Shown piece by piece: positions 49,758 through 58,745 of a stretch of DNA of 64,000 bases. Position numbers and translations under genes: made by a program. The notes beneath the pieces are model-generated. The model saw only the letters and a program-made list of their open reading frames with translations, had not been told where the DNA came from and searched no databases. Source of the DNA: JANRIC01 sp033765345 (lineage in GTDB: Bacteria > Bacteroidota > Bacteroidia > Cytophagales > Microscillaceae); assembly GCA_033765345.1 (NCBI GenBank), contig JANRIC010000180.1, positions 1-64,000 on the forward strand, written 5' to 3'. Position 1 is the stretch's first letter. The number at the start of each line of letters is the position of its first letter.

Positions 49758-50549
49758 TTATTTTCTACTTTTAAGCACTGTTCCTATATCCACAAAAGCC
49801 CCGCTTCCTTCTCCTTGCACTATGGGGAGTACACCGTCCCATTTTTCAATAGCTTTGAGGCGTAATAGTTCTTCACTTAGAGCTTCTCGGAGTAGGTTTT
49901 GTGCATCTGCTTGTCCTTCTGCTTTGACCCTGGCCTGCTCTGCTTCTGTGCGGATACGCTCCAAGTCATTGCGAGCTGTCAGTGCTTTTTGTTTGGCGAC
50001 TTCCTTGCTTTCAATGGCTCGGTTGAACTCATCTGAGAATTTGAAGTCAACAATCGAGAAATCTGAAACGATGATATAATTCTGCCCCAAACGTTTTTTG
50101 ATATATTCATACACCTCTTGTTTTACATTCGGGCGTTTAGTAATCAACTCTTCGGCCGTATAATTGGCCGTAGCGGATTTGATAGACTCCTGAATGGTAG
50201 GCTGGATGATACTTTCTTCGTAATTAGGGCCTAATTTCTGGAAAATAAGAGCTGCCTTTTCATTGGATAGGCTAAAATTGAGGGCTACTCTTGAAGTAAC
50301 GGTCTGTAGATCTTTGGAAGAAGCCGTTGCATCTACTTCAAGCTTTTGGATACGTACATCCATCAGGGTTACTTTGGTACGGATTGGCGTGATAAAATAA
50401 ATGCCTTCAGATAAAGTTGTCGTTTGAATCTTTCCAAAATGTGCAACCACACCGACTTTGCCGGGACCCACCGTCACAAAGGAAGTAGAAATAAACACAA
50501 TGACTAATACCAAAGAGGTAATTATTCCAATTCTAATGATGTATTTCAT
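49758..50549 (-). CDS. SPFH/Band 7 (prohibitin-like) membrane protein
   Basis: The 263-residue protein has one N-terminal membrane helix (IRIGIITSLVLVIVFISTSFV) and an SPFH domain: TVGPGKVGVVAHFGKIQ, EGIYFITPIRTKVTLMDVRIQ, DLQTVTSRVALNFSL, and the helical tail SKEVAKQKALTARNDLERIRTEAEQARVKAEGQADAQNLL. It resembles prohibitins, which form membrane rings that modulate AAA proteases or lipid domains. It is a single gene with no FtsH or NfeD neighbour in the window. Confidence 0.93.
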   Translation of the reverse strand: MKYIIRIGIITSLVLVIVFISTSFVTVGPGKVGVVAHFGKIQTTTLSEGIYFITPIRTKVTLMDVRIQKLEVDATASSKDLQTVTSRVALNFSLSNEKAALIFQKLGPNYEESIIQPTIQESIKSATANYTAEELITKRPNVKQEVYEYIKKRLGQNYIIVSDFSIVDFKFSDEFNRAIESKEVAKQKALTARNDLERIRTEAEQARVKAEGQADAQNLLREALSEELLRLKAIEKWDGVLPIVQGEGSGAFVDIGTVLKSRK

Positions 50550-50795
50550 AGGATATTCATTTTTATGGGTGAATTTTAATTTTTATATAGGTATATACTC
50601 ACAAATACTGAAGATGGTTTACATATCTTATAACACACCTTCTATTGAAAGTAAAATAACACCTTGGCAAACTAACATAAAAAAAAGCACGAACTCTATG
50701 ATTAATTTGTGTATATTGTTTGTTACTTATATTCATACAAACTAATCAGATTTATTGCGAAGTGAAAATTAACACATGAAACAATCTCTAAAACT

Positions 50796-51031
50796 ATGAT
50801 CAAGCGTTGCACAACTCTTATATTGGGTTTGACGCTGTTTTTGGTGGCTCAAATTCCCACACAAGCCCAAATTTTGAATAAACTCAAAAAAAAGGCCGAA
50901 GAAAAGCTCCTGGGAAAAGATAAAGAAGAAGAAAACAAGCAAAACAATCCCTTTGGACTCAACAATACCTCTAACTCAGGTTCTGTACAAGGTAAAAAAC
51001 TTATCCCATCCGTAACACACAGCCCCCTTTT
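50796..51031 (+). pseudogene. Truncated gene: N-terminus of a secreted protein
   Basis: From 50796 a convincing signal peptide (LILGLTLFLVAQIPTQAQ) and a charged start (LNKLKKKAEEKLLGKDKEEE) resemble the front of larger Bacteroidota secreted proteins. After about residue 70 the frame becomes unlike protein and overlaps the 3' end of the convergent peptidase gene at 51032, running to 51104. I therefore read it as a broken gene that lost its body, rather than a functional 102-residue protein. A short secreted peptide cannot be excluded. Confidence 0.55.
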
Positions 51032-52093
51032 TTATATAATCTTCATCAACAATCTAAAAAGGGACTTTACTGCATCGATGGATGCGGTTTCTTCATCGGT
51101 GTGATAGCCAGTGGTGGGGATTTGCAAAGTAGCTCCATTGATCAAGCCCTTGGATGATTGGATAATTCTTCCAAGTTCAGTTCTTCCCAAAGATTGTGGT
51201 TCTTCGCCTGGCTTGAGCAATGAATTTGCCTTCTCGATCATAGCATCTTTGTAGGTAAAATGGATACCCAATTCCTTGCAGCTATCTTCAAGATACTCCA
51301 CCATTTCAACATTAAATACCCCATTGGCATCTTTTTTTCTCAATACAACTTGTTGCACCTCGGCATCTTGGTAAGTGGCATAGGGGCTGGTATCCAAAAC
51401 CAATAATTCTTGGGTACTCAAATTAAAACGGTGAAACCAATCCAGGAGAAAACGCCAGCTTCTACCTGCTTCTTCCTGGGCTGTAAAAAATGCCGTACCT
51501 TCATAACCACAGGCATATAGATAAAGTACCAGGGCTACATTAAGTACATTATCCAATTGTGCAGCCAGACGGTCTTCTTCAATGGTAAGTCGGTCTGTAT
51601 AAGCGACCGGAGTACCTGGATTCAGGTGCCCCAAGCCGTCTATCTCGAATACCAGGTTTTCACGTCTTTCACAAATATAAGAATGGCGAATCACACCTTT
51701 GCCCAAATAAATGCCCGACCAGGGTTGGTAAGCCAGTACAGGTTTGCCTTCAAAACGATCTGCAATGGCCTTGTAGGTTTGTTCTGAGACCGAATCTCCC
51801 TGCATTTCGCTGCGATGTTGGGCGATAAAAGCTGCATATTGAAACTCATTGGGTCCGGTACACATCAGTCCGTGGCGGTCTACGTGTACGGAGATGTAGT
51901 GTTTTTTCTGAACGTGGTGTTGGGCATCTTTGGAAGCGACCAACAAGCCATGATAACGCTCCACGTGTACGTCTAATTCTTCCAATTCACGTTGTAAAAG
52001 GCGAAAAAAAGGCTCTTCACTACCTACGACAGAAGGCTGCCTGACTAATAATTTGAGATAATCGAGATAAATAGAGAACTGCTCTGCTTTCAT
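51032..52093 (-). CDS. M20/M42-family-like metallopeptidase
   Basis: The 353-residue protein shows the metal-ligand pattern of M42/M20 dinuclear zinc aminopeptidases: ISVHVDRHGL (His, Asp), RLAAQLDNVLNVA (bridging Asp), FTAQEEAG (Glu pair), ELLVLDTSPYAT (Asp) and TGYHTDEETAS (His). The order is as in glutamyl aminopeptidase-like proteins. It has no signal peptide and is cytosolic. It lies 13 bases downstream of lepA on the same strand, so they may be co-transcribed. The substrate is unknown. Confidence 0.85.
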   Translation of the reverse strand: MKAEQFSIYLDYLKLLVRQPSVVGSEEPFFRLLQRELEELDVHVERYHGLLVASKDAQHHVQKKHYISVHVDRHGLMCTGPNEFQYAAFIAQHRSEMQGDSVSEQTYKAIADRFEGKPVLAYQPWSGIYLGKGVIRHSYICERRENLVFEIDGLGHLNPGTPVAYTDRLTIEEDRLAAQLDNVLNVALVLYLYACGYEGTAFFTAQEEAGRSWRFLLDWFHRFNLSTQELLVLDTSPYATYQDAEVQQVVLRKKDANGVFNVEMVEYLEDSCKELGIHFTYKDAMIEKANSLLKPGEEPQSLGRTELGRIIQSSKGLINGATLQIPTTGYHTDEETASIDAVKSLFRLLMKII

Positions 52094-52106
52094 AAGAACA
52101 CTTTTA

Positions 52107-53897
52107 CTAATCTAACTTTAACACAGCCATAAAGGCCTCCTGAGGGATTTCTACGTTCCCTACCTGACGCATACGTTTTTTACCTTTTTTCTGTTTTTCG
52201 AGAAGTTTACGTTTGCGGGAAATATCCCCTCCATAACACTTGGCAATTACGTTTTTACGCATGGCTTTGACTGTTTCGCGGGCGATTATTTTTTGCCCGA
52301 TGGCTGCCTGAATGGCTATTTCAAAAAGTTGCCGGGGAAGTAATTCTCGAAGTTTTTCACAAAGGCGTTTTCCCCAGTCATAGGCCTTATCTCGGTGTAC
52401 AATGGCAGAAAGTGCATCCACCTTATCGCCATTCAGGAGAATATCCAGTTTTACGAGATTGGAAGCGCGGAAACCGATCAATTCATAATCCAGAGAAGCA
52501 TAACCTCGGGAGATGGTTTTTAATTTGTCAAAAAAATCAAAAACTATTTCAGCCAGGGGTAGCTCAAAAATAAGTTCAACCCGATCGGAAGTGAGGTAGT
52601 GCTGATCCTTGATAATCCCTCGTTTATCCATACAAAGGCTGATGATGGGTCCGATAAAGTCCGATTTAGAGATTATTTGCGCTTTTACGAAAGGTTCCTC
52701 GATCCTTTCTAGGTGATTGGGTTCGGGCATTTCCGAAGGAGCTTGTACATTTACTTCTTGGCCTTTGGTCAGATATGCTTTGAATTGTACTGAAGGTACG
52801 GTCGTAATAACTGTCATATCAAATTCGCGCTCTAGGCGTTCTTGGATAATCTCCATGTGCAGCATTCCTAGGAATCCGCAACGAAAGCCAAAACCTAAAG
52901 CCGCCGAGGTTTCAGGTTCCCAAACCAAAGACGCATCGTTGAGCTGGAGTTTCTCCATAGCTTCACGGAGGTCTTCAAATTCACTGGTTTCTACGGGGTA
53001 AATTCCGGCAAAAACCATGGGTTTTACGTCCTCAAATCCTTTGATAGCAGGGGCGGATTTCAGCATGTGCGTGATGGTATCGCCCACTTTTACTTCTTTG
53101 GCGTTTTTGATTCCTGAGATCAGGTAACCAACATTTCCGGCCTCAATGGTTTTTTGTGGTTCCTGATTAAGTTTAAGAATTCCGATTTCATCGGCTTCGT
53201 ATTCTTTGCCAGTAGCCACAAATTTGACCTTATCACCTTTGTTGATTCTTCCATTGAAGACCCTAAAGATTACTTCTACGCCTCTGAAGGGGTTAAATTC
53301 AGAATCAAAAATCAAAGCCTGAAGCGGGGCATCGGCATCACCTTTGGGTGGAGGAATCCGATGAATAACTGCGCTAAGAATATCATCTACACCGATTCCG
53401 GTTTTACCGCTGGCTAGTATGATGTCTTCTTTTTTACAACCGATCAGGTCTATAATCTCATCACTGACTTCTTCGGGTCGGGCGTGTGGGAGATCAATTT
53501 TATTGAGTACCGGAATAATTTCCAGATCATTGCCTATGGCCAGATATAGATTGGATATAGTCTGAGCCTCAATGCCTTGCGAAGAGTCGACGACCAGCAA
53601 AGCACCTTCACAAGCCATAATAGATCGGGATACCTCATAAGAAAAGTCCACGTGTCCAGGAGTATCTATCAGATTGAGGATATAGTCTTCCCCTTCAAAA
53701 TGATAATTCATTTGAATCGCGTGACTTTTAATGGTAATTCCTCTTTCTCTTTCCAAATCCATATTGTCGAGAAGCTGGGCTTGCATATCCCGATCAGAAA
53801 TCGTGTGAGTAAATTCCAACAACCTATCAGCCAGGGTACTTTTACCGTGATCGATATGTGCAATGATGCAAAAATTTCGGATGTTTCGCTTATTCAT
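52107..53897 (-). CDS. lepA: Elongation factor 4 (LepA)
   Basis: This ribosome-associated GTPase can back-translocate or remodel stalled ribosomes. The 596-residue protein has the G1 motif AHIDHGKSTLADR, the G2 region RERGITIKSH, G3 DTPGHVDF and G4 NKIDLP. Domain II, domain III/V-like regions and the LepA-specific C-terminal domain with KKQKKGKKRMRQVGNVEIPQ follow. A -7 promoter element lies so close to the ATG that the mRNA may be nearly leaderless. Confidence 0.98.
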   Translation of the reverse strand: MNKRNIRNFCIIAHIDHGKSTLADRLLEFTHTISDRDMQAQLLDNMDLERERGITIKSHAIQMNYHFEGEDYILNLIDTPGHVDFSYEVSRSIMACEGALLVVDSSQGIEAQTISNLYLAIGNDLEIIPVLNKIDLPHARPEEVSDEIIDLIGCKKEDIILASGKTGIGVDDILSAVIHRIPPPKGDADAPLQALIFDSEFNPFRGVEVIFRVFNGRINKGDKVKFVATGKEYEADEIGILKLNQEPQKTIEAGNVGYLISGIKNAKEVKVGDTITHMLKSAPAIKGFEDVKPMVFAGIYPVETSEFEDLREAMEKLQLNDASLVWEPETSAALGFGFRCGFLGMLHMEIIQERLEREFDMTVITTVPSVQFKAYLTKGQEVNVQAPSEMPEPNHLERIEEPFVKAQIISKSDFIGPIISLCMDKRGIIKDQHYLTSDRVELIFELPLAEIVFDFFDKLKTISRGYASLDYELIGFRASNLVKLDILLNGDKVDALSAIVHRDKAYDWGKRLCEKLRELLPRQLFEIAIQAAIGQKIIARETVKAMRKNVIAKCYGGDISRKRKLLEKQKKGKKRMRQVGNVEIPQEAFMAVLKLD

Positions 53898-53904
53898 ATA
53901 CTTG

Positions 53905-53912
53905 CAAAGATA
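53905..53912 (-). promoter_or_regulatory. lepA promoter, -7 element
   Basis: On the minus strand TATCTTTG ends at 53905, only seven bases before the ATG at 53897. The start site is normally about 7 bases downstream, so the leader would be 0-2 bases. The -33 box was not recognised. Confidence 0.5.
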
Positions 53913-54071
53913 AATAAATCCAACCTGAAAGATTTAGATTTTTGGAATAAAATTTGACAGGTTATATGGATTAACCGATTGGGGAATTCTTTTGTTAACC
54001 AACTTTCAACGCTTATCTACGTTTCAAAAAACAAAAGAAATATATCCATACAAGCATCAAAATTCACACAA

Positions 54072-55400
54072 ATGTTTGGGAAAAATTTATTTTCTATCAA
54101 ATTATTCATAGTATCCCTGTTGCTTTTTGGGCTGTGGGCATTTGATGCAGCCAGAGCACAGGAAATCAGCGACGACAATAACTTAGTCAATAATCCTAGT
54201 TTTGAAGATATTATTGAATGCCCCAATGATTATGGGCGTATTGAAGATGCTATTGGGTGGCTAGCCCTGAAATTCACCCCAGATTTGTTTCATAGTTGCG
54301 CTACTGACCCCAAAGTAGGCATCCCGCAGAATTATTTTGGAAACCAAATACCGGCTCACGAAGGCAAGGCGTACGCAGGTTTGCTGCTTTACCATAAAAA
54401 CTCACCTTTAGAATTTATAGGGACTAATTTGATAGAGCCTATGGAGAAAAATGTAAAATATAAGGTGAGTTTTAAAATCAGTTGGGCTAGAATATACTCA
54501 AATTATGCCTGCAACAATCTGGGTATACTTTTTACCAATGATATTATTGAGGCAGCACAGGTTACTCAGCCTGATATTTTGATTGAGAAGATCGTAGCCG
54601 AAACCGACTGGATAGAATTTTCTAAAATTATTACCGTGGATGACAATTACCAATTTATTGTAATAGGGAATTTTTCAGGAAAAGAAAATACCAAAACTTA
54701 TGAATTTGGGCGTACGGGCTATGACGGAGCATATTATTATATTGATGATATTCGAGTGAGTAAGGTTCCTGAAGATGATGAAGCCAATTTTATCAAGGTA
54801 GTCGGCAATGTATTTGACGAAGAAACGCTCCAGCCCATCAATGCCCGGATTGATTTTATTCTGCCGGAGATTAATTACCGAGCTTTTGAAGAATCCGATA
54901 CGACATCAGGTCGGTATGAATTTAGTAATATGCAAAAATCTAATTATTTCTACCTGGAAGTCAAATCAGAGGGGTATTTTAGCAAACGCCTGCTTGTATC
55001 CAATAAAAAAGACCCGATTATTGAGCGTAATTTTTATATGCGCCCTACCAAAGTTGGTAATGCTATTGTCTTGTATGATATTTTTTTCGAGTCAGGTAAA
55101 GCCGAAATTAAACCACAATCTTATCCTTCTTTGGATTTGGTAGTCAGTTTTTTACAAGAAAACCCTGATTTTAGGGTAGAAATTTCCGGTCATACGGATA
55201 ATCAAGGAGACGAGAAAAAAAATCAGATTTTATCCGCAGATAGAGCCAAAGAAGTCGTGCAGTATTTGATCGAAAAAGGTTTTATCAATCCCAAAAGATT
55301 AGTTCCTGTGGGCTATGGCTCTACACAAGCCCTGGCTGATAACGATACCGATGAAGGGAGAAGCAAAAACCGAAGAGTAGAGCTTAAGATTATTGAATAA
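54072..55400 (+). CDS. OmpA-family outer-membrane protein with N-terminal beta domain and carboxypeptidase-regulatory-like domain
   Basis: The 442-residue secreted protein starts at 54072, where the signal peptide MFGKNLFSIKLFIVSLLLFG begins; an earlier ATG at 53979 adds an unlikely extension. After the signal comes a carbohydrate-binding-like or gliding-type domain (NNPSFEDIIECPND, GKAYAGLLLYH, YIDDIRV). A short CarboxypepD_reg-like domain follows (VVGNVFDEETLQPINARI). The C-terminal OmpA domain has IFFESGKAEIKPQSYPSLD, ISGHTDNQGDEKKNQILSAD and RSKNRRVELKI. It would anchor the protein to peptidoglycan. It lies divergent to lepA and is followed by rsmE. Confidence 0.92.
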   Translation: MFGKNLFSIKLFIVSLLLFGLWAFDAARAQEISDDNNLVNNPSFEDIIECPNDYGRIEDAIGWLALKFTPDLFHSCATDPKVGIPQNYFGNQIPAHEGKAYAGLLLYHKNSPLEFIGTNLIEPMEKNVKYKVSFKISWARIYSNYACNNLGILFTNDIIEAAQVTQPDILIEKIVAETDWIEFSKIITVDDNYQFIVIGNFSGKENTKTYEFGRTGYDGAYYYIDDIRVSKVPEDDEANFIKVVGNVFDEETLQPINARIDFILPEINYRAFEESDTTSGRYEFSNMQKSNYFYLEVKSEGYFSKRLLVSNKKDPIIERNFYMRPTKVGNAIVLYDIFFESGKAEIKPQSYPSLDLVVSFLQENPDFRVEISGHTDNQGDEKKNQILSADRAKEVVQYLIEKGFINPKRLVPVGYGSTQALADNDTDEGRSKNRRVELKIIE

Positions 55401-55445
55401 TACTTTTTTTGTGTATCTTAGAATTTGATCAATCAAATTCCTGTT

Positions 55446-56153
55446 ATGCAATTATTTTACGCTTCTGATATTCAAAGCAATCAAGCCTTACTTACCGAGG
55501 AGGAATCACACCATTGTATGAAAGTATTACGACTGCCCCAAGGAAGTGTAATACAGATTACCGATGGGCGAGGGCATATTTTTGAGGCAGTGATTCGTCA
55601 GCTTCAAGGAAAAAATGCAGAGTTGGAAATCCTTCGAACCCTCAAAACACAGACCCCAAAAAATTATTTTATCCATATTGCGCTTGCTCCTACAAAACAA
55701 ATTGATAGAACAGAATGGTTTATAGAAAAGAGTGTAGAAATAGGGATTCAGGAGATTACAATGTTGCTTTGCGAAAATTCGGAAAGAAAACAGGTTAAAA
55801 TAGAGCGACTAGAAAAAATTGCCATCAGTGCGATGAAACAATCCGGGCAAATTTATCTTCCTAAAATTAATGCGCTCACTCCTTTTCAAGATTTAGTAGG
55901 GCGAAGCTCATCAGGCGATCAAAAACTAATTGCCTATGTGGATGAAAAAAACCAGGATTTTCTTGGTAATATTCTCCGAAAAAATTGTTCTTATTGTATT
56001 CTTATTGGCCCTGAAGGTGATTTCTCAACAAATGAAATTATGCTGGCTTTGAATAACGGTTTTCAGGCAGTAAGTTTGGGTAAGCAACGCTATCGCACCG
56101 AAACAGCCGGATTGGTTGCCTGCCATATCAGTAATTTGGTTCATGAAATGTGA
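55446..56153 (+). CDS. rsmE: 16S rRNA (uracil-1498-N3)-methyltransferase RsmE
   Basis: This SPOUT-fold methyltransferase modifies U1498 of 16S rRNA. The 235-residue protein has the PUA-like N-terminal domain (LTEEESHHCMKVLRLPQGSVIQITDG) and the knotted SAM-binding C-terminus with IGPEGDFSTNEI and VSLGKQRYRTETAGLVA. I use the ATG at 55446 because the frame upstream begins with TTG at 55425 and adds seven nondescript residues. The DUF4159 gene follows with 40 bases between them, in the same direction. Confidence 0.95.
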   Translation: MQLFYASDIQSNQALLTEEESHHCMKVLRLPQGSVIQITDGRGHIFEAVIRQLQGKNAELEILRTLKTQTPKNYFIHIALAPTKQIDRTEWFIEKSVEIGIQEITMLLCENSERKQVKIERLEKIAISAMKQSGQIYLPKINALTPFQDLVGRSSSGDQKLIAYVDEKNQDFLGNILRKNCSYCILIGPEGDFSTNEIMLALNNGFQAVSLGKQRYRTETAGLVACHISNLVHEM

Positions 56154-56193
56154 GCCTTTCAGCGTAAAGTACAAGGTGTTTAAAATAAATAGT

Positions 56194-56850
56194 ATGAAAT
56201 ATTGTCCTTTTTTGGTTTTAATTTTGATTTCCTCTTGGCTACAAGCGCAAAATCCTACCTATAGAGTTGCCAAGCTCAAATACAATGGTGGAGGAGATTG
56301 GTATGCCAACAAAACCTCACTTCCCAACTTGATTGAATTTTGCAACCAGAATCTAAAGATGAATATTCATCCCGAAGAAGACGTGGTAGAAGCAGGTAGT
56401 GCTGAGATATTTTCTTATCCTTTTGTACACATGACTGGGCACGGCAATGTGGTATTTAATGATTCAGAAGCCGCCAATCTTCGTAAATATTTAATTTCCG
56501 GAGGATTTTTGCACATTGATGATAATTATGGTTTGGATAAGTACATTCGTTTAGAGATGAAAAAGGTCTTTCCGGATCTGGAAATGGTGGAGCTCCCTTT
56601 CTCACATCCAGTTTTTCACCAAAAATACGAATTTCCTGATGGACTTCCCAAAATCCACGAACACGACGGCAAGCCACCCCAGGGCTATGGGATTATTTAT
56701 GAAGGTCGTCTGGTTTGTTTTTATTCTTATGAATGTGACCTGGGAGATGGCTGGGAGGATGAAAGTGTACACAATGATCCGCCAGAGACACGATTGGCCG
56801 CACTACAAATGGGAGCCAATATTTTGACTTATGCGTTTACCAGCTTTTAA
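56194..56850 (+). CDS. DUF4159-domain secreted protein
   Basis: The 218-residue protein has a signal peptide (MKYCPFLVLILISSWLQAQ). It consists of the DUF4159 domain, whose fold resembles flavodoxin/ThuA-like (glutamine amidotransferase-type) proteins. Typical segments are VAKLKYNGGGDWYAN, YPFVHMTGHGNVVFND and GGFLHIDDNYG. The start at 56194 is chosen over 56116, which overlaps rsmE. The function is unknown. A role near outer-membrane or gliding machinery is only a guess from its frequent context in Bacteroidota. Confidence 0.85.
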   Translation: MKYCPFLVLILISSWLQAQNPTYRVAKLKYNGGGDWYANKTSLPNLIEFCNQNLKMNIHPEEDVVEAGSAEIFSYPFVHMTGHGNVVFNDSEAANLRKYLISGGFLHIDDNYGLDKYIRLEMKKVFPDLEMVELPFSHPVFHQKYEFPDGLPKIHEHDGKPPQGYGIIYEGRLVCFYSYECDLGDGWEDESVHNDPPETRLAALQMGANILTYAFTSF

Positions 56851-56964
56851 TTTAGAACTTGTTTTGATAAGTTTTAAATTTTCTTTGATATATTGCAAAG
56901 TAAACTGCTAAACAGTCTAACAAGCAAATTTTACATAGTTTATTATCTAAAGCTTTATTTATTT

Positions 56965-57723
56965 ATGATTGCAGTAATTATTTTCTTCATAGTACATTGG
57001 TACTTGTCTTTATTTAGTCAGACTTTCTTTTTGCATCGCTATGCAGCACATCGGATGTTTACGATGAATAAATTCTGGGAGAGATATTTTAGTATCTTTG
57101 CTTATATCACACAGGGTTCTTCCTATTTGAGTCCCAGAGCTTATGCCATTCTACACCGTATGCACCATGCCTTCAGTGATACGGAAAAAGACCCACACTC
57201 TCCCCACCACACCAAAAATATCTTTACGATGATGTGGAAAACCAAAGATATTTATTTGAATTACGCTTATGAACGTATAAACCCAGAACCTCGATTCGAT
57301 ACAGGTTATATTTGGAAATCTTTGGAAAAATTTGGGGAGCAGTGGTTTTCCCGATTTATTTGGGGAGCAGCCTATTTCTTTTTGTACGTTTGGTTTTATG
57401 TACAATTTGATATGCCCTGGTACTTTTTTGCTTTGTTACCCATACATTTTGTCATGGGGCCGATTCACGGAGCTATCGTCAACTGGAGCGGGCACATGTA
57501 CGGATACTCGAATTATGACAACAATGATAGGTCTAAAAATTCTTTGATTTTTGATTTGTTGATGTTGGGCGAGCTTTTCCAGAATAATCACCATAAACTG
57601 CCTTACAGAGCAAATTTTGGCACCAAATGGTTTGAAATCGATCCAACTTATCCCGTGATTATGACTTTAATGTGGTTGGGAATCATTCGATTGAATCCAC
57701 ACCCAGTCGGGCACGATCATTAA
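56965..57723 (+). CDS. Acyl-CoA desaturase-type fatty-acid desaturase
   Basis: The 252-residue membrane enzyme introduces a double bond, using a di-iron site. The start is the ATG at 56965 with a membrane helix (MIAVIIFFIVHWYLSLF). Histidine boxes are HRYAAH (HxxxxH), HRMHH (HxxHH) and QNNHH in LFQNNHHKLPYRANFG. The third box has Gln where animal desaturases have His, which is common in bacterial members. An extra HGAIVNWSGH segment is also present. The upstream frame from 56893 is likely leader. No ferredoxin or electron-donor gene is adjacent. Confidence 0.92.
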   Translation: MIAVIIFFIVHWYLSLFSQTFFLHRYAAHRMFTMNKFWERYFSIFAYITQGSSYLSPRAYAILHRMHHAFSDTEKDPHSPHHTKNIFTMMWKTKDIYLNYAYERINPEPRFDTGYIWKSLEKFGEQWFSRFIWGAAYFFLYVWFYVQFDMPWYFFALLPIHFVMGPIHGAIVNWSGHMYGYSNYDNNDRSKNSLIFDLLMLGELFQNNHHKLPYRANFGTKWFEIDPTYPVIMTLMWLGIIRLNPHPVGHDH

Positions 57724-58080
57724 ACCTTTTCAAAGTATTTCTATTTTAGGTAGTATTAAAAATGTATTTCATAGATTGAACAACATTATATATACTACCC
57801 ATTTTACTAACTTAGGGTTTGAGTAGTTGAAATTAAATACTCAGACCCTAATAAATTTGGATTTTAGTATAAAGCTTTAATAAATTATGTTTTATATTAT
57901 TTTAATTATATTTTTTAAGTTTTTTTAAGTTTTTTTAAGTCCCTTCCTTAGACATCTATTTCAGGAAATCATTAAATTACAACATCAAGACTTCACCTAG
58001 GTTTCAGTTTGTTATTACAGATTTTTTTGCTGTATAACACAACTTAGTAAATAAAAACTTTAACCAAAAAAAGCTGTATC
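57724..58080. other. AT-rich intergenic region with small direct repeats
   Basis: About 357 bases lie before the cysteine-rich lipoprotein. It contains three tandem copies of a roughly 10-base T-run motif (TTTTTTTAAG) near 57911-57941 and a short inverted pair, GGTAGTAT and ATACTACC. No gene is seen. Confidence 0.6.
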
Positions 58081-58563
58081 ATGCAAAAAACTGTTTTTCT
58101 TTTATTACCACTAATGTTGGTATTTCTTCTTTCTTGTCAAAACAACGATCTTTTACAGGAAGATATAAAAAAAGATGAGTTAAAAATTACTTCTGAAAAA
58201 GGTTTTAGAATTGCTAATTCAATCATTGATTTAAAAAAACGATTAGCTCCTTTGATATTAGAAAAAAGTAAAACTAATTCTAACTTTGATATTATAAAAA
58301 TTACATATCAAGATATAGGTAATTATTCTTATGCTACAATTGATTATAAAACTCCAAACGGCATAGTCAGTAATATAATTATTACAAATAGTCCACTTGG
58401 TATGTCGGCAGAAAAATGTGACCGTTGTGAATGTTATACTGTTACTTGTAGCGGACAAGAATGTTGTAGAGCAAAAATGATTCTTGGTGTAGATGGTAGA
58501 CCGGAGTTTGAGTGTACTTGTGCCAGTTGTACTATGAATGTTAGAAGATATCGGTGTCCTTAA
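58081..58563 (+). CDS. Cysteine-rich lipoprotein of unknown function
   Basis: The 160-residue protein has a lipoprotein signal (LLPLMLVFLLSC). The middle of the protein is charged and polar. The last 50 residues hold ten cysteines: KCDRCECYTVTC, GQECC, ECTCASC and a final RYRCP. They could form a disulfide-knot or metal-binding module on the cell surface. The gene is AT-rich and lies between a long non-coding region and a strong bidirectional terminator. I recognise no family. The N-terminal EDIKKDELKITSEKG and FDIIKITYQDIGNYSYATI segments look like a small beta domain. Confidence 0.75.
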   Translation: MQKTVFLLLPLMLVFLLSCQNNDLLQEDIKKDELKITSEKGFRIANSIIDLKKRLAPLILEKSKTNSNFDIIKITYQDIGNYSYATIDYKTPNGIVSNIIITNSPLGMSAEKCDRCECYTVTCSGQECCRAKMILGVDGRPEFECTCASCTMNVRRYRCP

Positions 58564-58659
58564 TTTTCTGATCTTTTGGTAAATGAGTTAGTAGGTCTTT
58601 AAATGTCGTAACTTCTCAGTATGGATGATTTAATACTAGCAAATGATGTTGTTAATTCA

Positions 58660-58703
58660 AAAAAATTAAGAATGAAGATTTGATTTTTCATTCTTAATTT
58701 TTT
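58660..58703. terminator. Bidirectional hairpin terminator
   Basis: A perfect 17-bp stem (AAAAAATTAAGAATGAA at 58660-58676 and its complement at 58687-58703) sits between the convergent lipoprotein and DUF1080 genes, with A/T runs on both sides. Confidence 0.88.
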
Positions 58704-58745
58704 TCCAGATTATTCACCCTGTTGTCTGTAATTGCACCTTTTTTA

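Noticed and set aside
57911..57941. T-run direct repeats as a transcription terminator
   Set aside because: No stem precedes the T-runs, so I record them only as a small repeat.
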